Below, one piece after another: positions 7,345 through 12,341 of a DNA stretch of 12,341 bases. Source of the stretch: Actinomycetes bacterium. GTDB taxonomy: Bacteria > Actinomycetota > Acidimicrobiia > Acidimicrobiales > Bog-793. Each line of letters starts with the position of its first letter. Within the stretch, counting starts at the first letter, position 1. Where the stretch lies: assembly GCA_021785095.1 (NCBI GenBank), contig JAJYGM010000193.1:1-12341 (forward strand), read 5' to 3'. A program made the position numbers and the translations under genes. A model generated the notes under the pieces. It had not been told where the DNA came from. It saw only the letters and a program-made list of their open reading frames with translations, and searched no databases.

Positions 7345-7362
7345 TATCAGGTTATCCTGAAA
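7345..7362. promoter_or_regulatory. Second, imperfect TATCAGG-type dyad overlapping the amidase stop codon
   Basis: TATCAGGTTATCCTGAAA repeats the layout of dyad 1 (TATCAGGATACCCTGATA), with one degenerate outer arm. The dyad centres are 23 bp apart, roughly two helical turns, so two dimers could bind side by side. The core AGGTTATCCT differs by one base from AGGTTAGCCT, found inside iron-regulator (DtxR/IdeR) boxes. The amidase stop codon TAA (7354-7352) and its last two full codons lie inside this dyad, so operator and coding constraints coincide here. Confidence 0.65.
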
Positions 7363-8779
7363 TGCTCGGGTGCCGCTCGGCCCACGGGGCCGCCTCTTCG
7401 AGCTGCGCCGCCACTTGGACCAGTAGGTCTTCTCGCCCATAGGCGGCGACCAGCTGGATGCCGATCGGCAGCCCGTCCGGGCTCATGTGGAGCGGGAGCG
7501 AGATCGCCGGTTGACCGCTCACGTTGAAGTGCGTCGTGAACGGGACCACCGAGCCGATGCGCGGCTGAGTCGACAGCGGCGGCGCGTCTGGTGCCGGCAT
7601 GAGCTCGCCGACGAGAGGCGGCGGCTCACCGAGGGTCGGGGTGAGCAGGAGGTCGTGATCCTGCCACCACAGACCGAGGCGGCGTGTGAAGCGGACGCTC
7701 GCCGCATTGGCGCGGGCGAGGTCGATGGCGGTCAGACCGTCGGCCGCCGAAGCCATCGCCCACGTCAGGGCTTCGACGTCCTCGGGACCCACCTCCCTTC
7801 CGAGCATCTCCCCGAGCCCGAGGAGGCTCAGCCGGGTGTTGACGGCCCAGCGGGCGAGGAAGCGCCGGCCGTTCTCCGGGTCGTCGAGCACGTCCGGATG
7901 GTCTTCGACGACGTGATGCCCGAGCGACTCGAGCAGGGTGGCGGCGGAGCGCACCGCCGCCTCGCAGTGGGGGTGCAGCGTGCCGTTCGGCGTGTTCGCG
8001 AGCACTCCGACGCTGAGCCCCCTCGGGCGGGCGGTGAGCTCCTCTACGTAGGGCCGCCGTGACGGCGGCGCTATCGCCATGTCGCCCGGGCCGGGGCCGG
8101 CCGTGACGTCGAGGACTGCGGCCGTGTCCCGCACCGAGCGCGTGAGGACGTGCTGGACCGAGAGCCCGCTCTCGTCCCGGTCCGGACCGGCCGTGATCCG
8201 GCCGCGTGAGACCTTGAGGCCGACGAGCCCGCACATGCTGGCCGGGATCCGGATGGAGCCGCCGCCGTCGCTCCCGTGTGCGAGAGCGACCATCCCCGCG
8301 GCGACGGCGGCTCCGCTGCCTCCGCTCGACCCGCCGGGGGATCGCGCGAGGTCCCAGGGGTTCCGGGCCGGTCCGTATGCCTCGGGTTCTGTCACCGGCA
8401 CGAGCCCGAGCTCCGGCGTGCTCGTCCGCCCGAGGAGGCACAGCCCCGCCTGGCGGTAGCGCGCTGTGAGCCACGAGTCGGCGCGGGCGCGGAAGCCCGC
8501 CTGCTTGAGAGCGCGGTTGCCATGGTGCGCGGGATCCCCGGCCGTGTCGGCGAAGAGGTCCTTCACGAGAAACGGCACCCCCTGCAACGGCCCGTCCGGC
8601 AACCCGCCCTCGACCTCGTCGAGAGCCTGGTCGAAGCGCTGGTGGATGACGGCGTTGATCTCGGGGTCCAGCTTCTCGATCCGAGCGATGGCTGCCTCTG
8701 CCAGCTCGCGGGGCGAGACGGACCCACGCCGGACGAGGTCGGCCTGAGCGGTGGCGTCGAGCCACGTCACTTCATCCAT
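7352..8779 (-). CDS. Amidase-signature-family hydrolase
   Basis: Hydrolyses a carboxamide bond; exact substrate unknown. 475 residues, normal for the family. The Ser-cisSer-Lys triad is complete: Lys73 in FLVKD (70-74), cis-Ser151 in SPGGSSGGSGAAVAAG (147-162) and nucleophile Ser175 in GSDGGGSIRIPA (169-180). The 24-residue spacing between the two serines matches FAAH and malonamidase E2. The C-terminal part (NVSGQPAISLPLHMSPDGLPIGIQ region) is also typical. There is no GatB/GatC partner and the gene is not in a tRNA-amidation context, so a GatA role is unlikely. It lies 53 bases downstream of the racemase gene in the same direction, suggesting it removes the N-acyl group from the racemised product; that is inference. 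The ATG at 8779-8777 has only a weak ribosome site (GGAACG). Its stop lies within the operator upstream of fbpA. Confidence 0.92.
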   Translation of the reverse strand: MDEVTWLDATAQADLVRRGSVSPRELAEAAIARIEKLDPEINAVIHQRFDQALDEVEGGLPDGPLQGVPFLVKDLFADTAGDPAHHGNRALKQAGFRARADSWLTARYRQAGLCLLGRTSTPELGLVPVTEPEAYGPARNPWDLARSPGGSSGGSGAAVAAGMVALAHGSDGGGSIRIPASMCGLVGLKVSRGRITAGPDRDESGLSVQHVLTRSVRDTAAVLDVTAGPGPGDMAIAPPSRRPYVEELTARPRGLSVGVLANTPNGTLHPHCEAAVRSAATLLESLGHHVVEDHPDVLDDPENGRRFLARWAVNTRLSLLGLGEMLGREVGPEDVEALTWAMASAADGLTAIDLARANAASVRFTRRLGLWWQDHDLLLTPTLGEPPPLVGELMPAPDAPPLSTQPRIGSVVPFTTHFNVSGQPAISLPLHMSPDGLPIGIQLVAAYGREDLLVQVAAQLEEAAPWAERHPSISG

Positions 8780-8832
8780 CGTTCCAAGCTAGCGAGGCGT
8801 CGGGAAAGTCGGATTGTCGCCGGGAGAGCGGG

Positions 8833-9948
8833 TCAGGACGCTCGGCTCGTCTCCGCTCGGCGCACGGCGAGCCGGTCGACGACCTTCCGGTCGACCTCGA
8901 CGCCGAGACCGGGCCGGTGGGGCACGGCGATGGAGCCGGCCTCGAGAGCGAACGGCGCCGTGACGTCCTCGCGGTAGTACCGGTCGGTTGCCGAGATGTC
9001 ACCGGGCAGGAGGAATCCAGGCAGCGTAGCGAGGGCCAGGTTGGCTGCTCTGCCGATCCCGGTCTCGAGCATCCCGCCGCACCAGACCGGGACGTTCCGG
9101 GCGCGGCACACGTCGTGGACGCGGCGCGCCTCGAGGTAGCCGCCGACGCGACCGGCCTTGATGTTGACCACGCTGCACGCTCCGATCTCGATGGCGTCTT
9201 CTGCGGTCCGAGCCGAGACGATGGACTCGTCGAGGCAGACGGGCGTGCTCATGCGGCGCGCCAGCTCCGCGTGGCCGAGAAGGTCCTCCTCGGCGAGGGG
9301 CTGCTCGACGAGGAGCAGACCGAGCTCGTCGAGCTGTGCGAGGTGGTCGATGTCCGCCCGTGAGTAGGCCGTGTTCGCGTCGACCTGCAGCGGGAAGTCC
9401 GGGCCGAGCAGGCTCCGCACCCGCCGCACGGGCTCGAGGTCGAATCCGGGCTCGATCTTCAGCTTCACCCGCCGGTACCCCTCGTCGCGGTGAGCGGCCA
9501 CGATGGCGAGGAGCTCGTCGATCGTGTCGGTGATGCCGACCGAGACGCCCGGCGTGACCCGGTCCCCGCTCCCACCGAGGTACTCCTGAAGCGACTGGCC
9601 GGTGGACCGCAGCTTTGCGTCGAGCACGGCGAGCTCGAGCGCGGCCTTCGCCATCCGGTGGCCCTTGAATGGCGCGAGGACCTCTGCGACGTCCTCGGCT
9701 GCCACATCGGGTCCTGCGGCGAGCAGGGCCGGCACGAGGAACTCCGACAGCACCGACCAGGCGGCGTCGTTGAACTCGGACGAGTAGAGGGGTTCACGGC
9801 TCGCGACGCACTCGCCCCATCCCTCGGCCTCCGGCGTCTCGACGTGCACGAGGATGGCCGCCCGCGTCGTCTCGGTGCCGAAGGACGTGCGGAAGGCCCG
9901 CACGAGGGGCAATTCCACGAGCAGGAGCTCGACGCGCTCGATCCTCAT
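8833..9948 (-). CDS. N-acyl/N-succinylamino acid racemase / o-succinylbenzoate synthase family (enolase superfamily)
   Basis: Predicted to interconvert D- and L-N-acyl (probably N-succinyl) amino acids by proton abstraction with two lysines and Mg2+; the same family also makes o-succinylbenzoate (MenC) for menaquinone. 371 residues. Blocks match the Amycolatopsis N-acylamino-acid racemase as I recall it, for example LVRAFRTSFGT (15-25), GWGECV (43-48), LYSSEFND (54-61) and FKGHRMAK (94-101). Catalytic Lys164 (KLKIEPG) and Lys264 (VNIKAGRVGGYLEARRVHDV), with metal ligands Asp190, Glu215 and Asp240, lie one position after their Amycolatopsis counterparts. The ATG overlaps the GNAT stop as ATGA and follows a strong GGAGGAGG ribosome site four bases upstream. 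No other menaquinone gene is nearby, and the GNAT and amidase neighbours favour amino-acid racemisation over MenC. The two activities coexist in many members, so no symbol is assigned. Confidence 0.93.
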   Translation of the reverse strand: MRIERVELLLVELPLVRAFRTSFGTETTRAAILVHVETPEAEGWGECVASREPLYSSEFNDAAWSVLSEFLVPALLAAGPDVAAEDVAEVLAPFKGHRMAKAALELAVLDAKLRSTGQSLQEYLGGSGDRVTPGVSVGITDTIDELLAIVAAHRDEGYRRVKLKIEPGFDLEPVRRVRSLLGPDFPLQVDANTAYSRADIDHLAQLDELGLLLVEQPLAEEDLLGHAELARRMSTPVCLDESIVSARTAEDAIEIGACSVVNIKAGRVGGYLEARRVHDVCRARNVPVWCGGMLETGIGRAANLALATLPGFLLPGDISATDRYYREDVTAPFALEAGSIAVPHRPGLGVEVDRKVVDRLAVRRAETSRAS

Positions 9949-10691
9949 CCGGCCTCCTCCACGACGTAGTCGCCGCCGTGCGTGAACCCCAGTATGCGAC
10001 CGCCCGAGGACAGCAACGGCTCGAGCTCCCGGCGCAGACGTGACCGCCAGCCGAGCGCCTCGCCCGGATCCGAGCGGCGGAGAACCTCGATGTCCTCCGG
10101 TGTCGCGACGAGCCGCCGCCCTGGTGAGGCCGTCTCATCTACGGCGGCGCCGCCTGCGTCGCCGCCGAGCTCCCATCGCACGAGCAGCCGGTCGCTCTCG
10201 CCGCCGGCGTTCAGCTCGTCCTCCATCGCCCCGTAGAGGTTCTCGAGGTACGCCTCGGCACGAGCGCCGAGGACACGGAGGTTGAAGGTGGCATTCCGGC
10301 GGACGAGCGGGTCGAAGGTCCAGGTGATACTCGAGAACCCGTGCGCACGGGCCCAGTCCCGTTGGTGGAGCTTCAGCGCCCGACCGATGCCGCGTCCCTG
10401 CAGGCCGGCCACGACACCCGTGACGTGCGAGTGCAGCTCCCCCCGGGCGGGCGGGGCGGCCCAGCCGGCCGAGGCGCCGACGAGACGACCGGACGGGTCG
10501 AACGCGCCGGCCACGTAGTTCCCCGACAGACGCAGGGCTCGCAGGACGTGCGCAGACATCGGCGTGGCGCCGCCCGGCTCGCGCCACAGCGCTCGGAAGA
10601 GCTCGGAGACCTCTTCCAGATCGGCGATGTCCGTCAGCTCCCGGACCGTGGTCCCGGATTGCGGCGCTCGGGCGGGGATGTCAGTCGTCAC
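9945..10691 (-). CDS. GNAT-family N-acyltransferase (COG3375-like) of the racemase operon
   Basis: Predicted to transfer an acyl group, probably succinyl, from CoA to the amino group of an amino acid. 248 residues. The GNAT acyl-CoA motif is HSHVTGVVAGLQGRGIGRALK (87-107), with GRGIG at 99-103 as the pyrophosphate-binding turn. It is followed by ITWTFDPLVRRNATFN (122-137), LENLYG (149-154) and LNAGGESDRLLVRWEL (160-175). These blocks resemble a GNAT subgroup often found beside N-succinylamino-acid racemase genes. The start is GTG at 10691-10689, chosen because it follows the promoter by about 45 bases and includes the full N-terminal strand; its ribosome site is weak. The C-terminal 70 residues extend past the GNAT core, without a recognised domain. 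The stop overlaps the racemase start as ATGA, so the two are translated together. The succinyl specificity is inferred from context only. Confidence 0.88.
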   Translation of the reverse strand: MTTDIPARAPQSGTTVRELTDIADLEEVSELFRALWREPGGATPMSAHVLRALRLSGNYVAGAFDPSGRLVGASAGWAAPPARGELHSHVTGVVAGLQGRGIGRALKLHQRDWARAHGFSSITWTFDPLVRRNATFNLRVLGARAEAYLENLYGAMEDELNAGGESDRLLVRWELGGDAGGAAVDETASPGRRLVATPEDIEVLRRSDPGEALGWRSRLRRELEPLLSSGGRILGFTHGGDYVVEEAG

Positions 10692-10736
10692 CGGGACCGA
10701 TCGTAGGAGTCGACCTGGTCTGGGGCGAGCGCCGGT

Positions 10737-10765
10737 GCTATACGTAAGCCCTCAGCACCTGTCAA
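10737..10765 (-). promoter_or_regulatory. Housekeeping-type promoter of the GNAT-racemase-amidase operon
   Basis: On the minus strand a perfect -35 TTGACA (10765-10760) is followed after exactly 17 bases by TATAGC (10742-10737), four of six matches to the -10 consensus. Transcription would begin near 10730, leaving a leader of about 40 bases before the GTG start at 10691. The element lies in the 102-base divergent gap between this operon and the molybdenum-hydroxylase genes. I see no equally good promoter for the plus-strand side. Confidence 0.62.
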
Positions 10766-10793
10766 CACCCGTCCGCCTAAGAGGGAGGCACCC

Positions 10794-11255
10794 ATGAAGG
10801 TGTCAGTGGCAGTCAACGGTGCAGCCCGGACCGACGAGGTCGAACCGAGGCTGCTGCTGGTCCATTACCTCCGGGACGTGGTCGGGCTCACCGGGACGAA
10901 CATCGGCTGCGACACGAGCTCGTGCGGCGCGTGCACCGTGCACGTCGACGGCGAGTCGGTGAAGTCCTGCACGATGCTCGCCGTCCAGGCCGACGGAGCT
11001 GAGATCACGACGATCGAAGGGCTCGCCAGCGGGGGAGAGCTGCATCCGATGCAGGAGGCGTTTCGCCAGCACCACGGCCTGCAATGCGGCTACTGCACTC
11101 CGGGGATGGTGATGGCCGCCACGTCGCTCCTGGCGGAGAACCCATCGCCCACCGAAGCGGAGGTGCGCGAGGGACTCGAAGGCAACCTCTGTCGGTGCAC
11201 GGGCTACCACAACATCGTGAAGGCCGTCCTCGCCGCAGCCGGGGCCGGCCGATGA
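10794..11255 (+). CDS. [2Fe-2S] small subunit of a molybdenum hydroxylase (CoxS/XdhC type)
   Basis: Electron-transfer subunit of the CO dehydrogenase/xanthine dehydrogenase family, passing electrons from the Mo site to a flavin subunit. 153 residues, typical length. The N-terminal ferredoxin-like domain has Cys39, Cys44, Cys47 and Cys59 ([10 protein letters not shown] and KSC) for one cluster. The C-terminal helical domain has Cys98, Cys101, Cys133 and Cys135 (CGYC and LCRC) for the second. All eight ligands are present. The ATG is fixed by the ribosome site AGGGAGG (10782-10788), five bases upstream. The stop overlaps the large-subunit start as ATGA. The gene is divergent from the GNAT operon. 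No flavin subunit (CoxM) gene precedes it; it may follow the large subunit beyond the window. The substrate cannot be told from this subunit. Confidence 0.95.
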   Translation: MKVSVAVNGAARTDEVEPRLLLVHYLRDVVGLTGTNIGCDTSSCGACTVHVDGESVKSCTMLAVQADGAEITTIEGLASGGELHPMQEAFRQHHGLQCGYCTPGMVMAATSLLAENPSPTEAEVREGLEGNLCRCTGYHNIVKAVLAAAGAGR

Positions 11256-12341
11256 CCGCCACACAGGCAGCGCCGGGCGGTGTGCTCGGGCAGCGGCTGC
11301 TCCGCAAGGAGGACCCGGCACTGCTGACGGGCGAGGCACAGTTCGTCGCCGACCTGAACGTGCCGGGCGCCCTCCACGCCGTCATCGTGCGGAGCCCGGT
11401 GGCACATGCCCGCATCCTGAGCGTGGACGTCTCGCCGGCCATGTCCGTGCCGGGAGTCGTCGCCGCCTTCACCGGCAAGGACCTCGAGGGAGAGTGGGCG
11501 GGACCGCTCCCCTGCGCCTGGCCGGTGACTCCCGACATGAAGAGCCCGGCGCACCTCCCGCTCGCCACGGACAAGGTCTGCTATGCCGGCGACGGCGTGG
11601 CGGTCGTGCTGGCAACCTCGGAGTACGCCGCACGGGACGGCGGTGACGCCGTCGCCGTCGAGTACGACCCGCTACCGGCTGTCGTCGACCTCGACGACGC
11701 GCGCTCTGATCGCGTCGTCATCCACGACGAGCTCGGGACGAACACGAGCTACGTCTGGGAGCTGACGCCCGACCAGGCGGCCGTGGACGCCGCTTTCGCC
11801 GACGCCGCCCACACGGTGCACGGGCACTACGTCCAGCAGCGGCTCATCCCTTCGGCCATCGAGCCGCGCGGCGTCCTCGTCATCCCCCAGCCGTTCAACG
11901 GCGAGTACACGCTCTACTCCGCGACCCAGATCCCCCACATCCTGAAGGTGATGCTGGCGCTCACCGTCGGCGTGCCGGAAACGGCGATCCGCGTGATCGC
12001 TCCGGCTGTCGGCGGTGGCTTCGGCTCCAAGCTCAACGTCTACGCCGAGGAAGCCCTCGCCCTCGCCCTCGCGAGGAAGATGCGCCGCCCGATCCGTTGG
12101 ATCGAGACCCGGTCCGAGGCCATGCAGGCCACGATCCAGGGGCGTGGCCAGATCCAGGACATCGAGCTCGCCGCCGATGCAGAGGGAAGGATCACCGCCG
12201 TGCGGGTGAAGCTGCTCGCCGACATGGGTGCGTACCTGCAGCTCGTGACGCCCGGGGTCCCGCTCCTCGGCGCCTTCTTGTACAGCGGCGTCTACGACGT
12301 GCCGGTGTACTCGTTCTCGTGCACGTCCGTGTTCACGAACA
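11252..12341 (+). CDS. Molybdenum-cofactor large subunit (CoxL/XdhA family), partial at its 3' end
   Basis: Catalytic subunit that would hold the molybdopterin-cytosine-dinucleotide cofactor. 363 codons are present of a usual ~760-800; the frame is open to the right edge. The N-terminal part follows the family pattern: [20 protein letters not shown] (15-34), [14 protein letters not shown] (42-55), GDGVAVVLA (113-121), IEPRG (203-207), ATQIPH (224-229) and the cofactor-contact motif VGGGFGSK (253-260). The start ATG overlaps the small-subunit stop by four bases (ATGA). The window ends at ...SVFTN, shortly before the loop that separates true CO dehydrogenase (AYRCSFR) from other members (usually AYRGAGR), so form I, form II or another hydroxylase cannot be told apart. 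Gene order small-then-large, with no medium subunit upstream, differs from the coxMSL order of form I and fits form II/other hydroxylases better; this is inference. Confidence 0.92.
   Translation, partial: MTATQAAPGGVLGQRLLRKEDPALLTGEAQFVADLNVPGALHAVIVRSPVAHARILSVDVSPAMSVPGVVAAFTGKDLEGEWAGPLPCAWPVTPDMKSPAHLPLATDKVCYAGDGVAVVLATSEYAARDGGDAVAVEYDPLPAVVDLDDARSDRVVIHDELGTNTSYVWELTPDQAAVDAAFADAAHTVHGHYVQQRLIPSAIEPRGVLVIPQPFNGEYTLYSATQIPHILKVMLALTVGVPETAIRVIAPAVGGGFGSKLNVYAEEALALALARKMRRPIRWIETRSEAMQATIQGRGQIQDIELAADAEGRITAVRVKLLADMGAYLQLVTPGVPLLGAFLYSGVYDVPVYSFSCTSVFTN

Noticed and set aside
7626..8765. 379-codon minus-strand frame overlapping the amidase
   Set aside because: Arg-rich shadow of the amidase in a neighbouring frame; the amidase frame carries the complete catalytic triad.
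1..12341. tRNA/rRNA genes, CRISPR arrays, transposases, integrases or attachment sites
   Set aside because: No cloverleaf-like sequence, spaced direct repeats, transposase motifs or terminal inverted repeats were seen on either strand by reading.

Overview
The window looks like chromosomal DNA from a high-GC actinobacterium (Actinomycetota), probably a poorly studied lineage. Four points support this. Base composition is strongly GC-rich with GC-rich third codon positions throughout. The prenyl synthase follows the mycobacterial Rv1086 pattern. The enolase-superfamily enzyme matches, by memory, the Amycolatopsis N-acylamino-acid racemase almost block for block. Genes are tightly packed with repeated ATGA start/stop overlaps. 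No RNA gene, CRISPR array, transposase, integrase or attachment site was seen, and no gene-free stretch reaches 300 bases.

Layout. (1) 1-638, minus: a cis-prenyl diphosphate synthase, cut at the left edge. (2) 759-3537, plus: a membrane-anchored protein with two predicted beta-propellers (Kelch-like, then PQQ/NHL-like), followed 13 bases later by a four-helix membrane protein. These converge on the next block with only nine bases between stop codons, and both stops sit in the arms of one small inverted repeat. (3) 3547-7255, minus: a complete three-gene ferric-iron ABC importer (lipoprotein FbpA, fused permease FbpB, ATPase FbpC), joined by two ATGA overlaps. Just upstream of fbpA is an AT-rich pair of dyads built from the heptamer TATCAGG, a strong candidate for a metal-regulator operator; the upstream amidase gene ends inside one dyad. 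(4) 7352-10691, minus: a GNAT acyltransferase, an N-acylamino-acid racemase/OSBS-family enzyme and an amidase-signature hydrolase, behind a near-consensus promoter (TTGACA, 17 bases, TATAGC). (5) 10794-12341, plus and divergent: the iron-sulphur small subunit and the start of the molybdenum large subunit of a CoxSL/xanthine-dehydrogenase-type hydroxylase, cut at the right edge just before its diagnostic active-site loop.

How they may work together. GNAT plus N-succinylamino-acid racemase plus an amide hydrolase fits the known Geobacillus-type scheme that converts D- to L-amino acids by N-succinylation, racemisation and deacylation. Here an amidase-signature enzyme sits where an M20 desuccinylase would be expected. 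The importer directly downstream has all four FbpA iron ligands at the spacing of Haemophilus FbpA, so Fe(III) is the predicted substrate and iron the likely signal at the operator. The molybdenum hydroxylase also needs iron, but any link to the importer is speculation. The most interesting unexplained items are the TATCAGG operator array, the amidase-containing racemase cassette, the altered substrate-loop residues of the prenyl synthase, and the double-propeller membrane protein.
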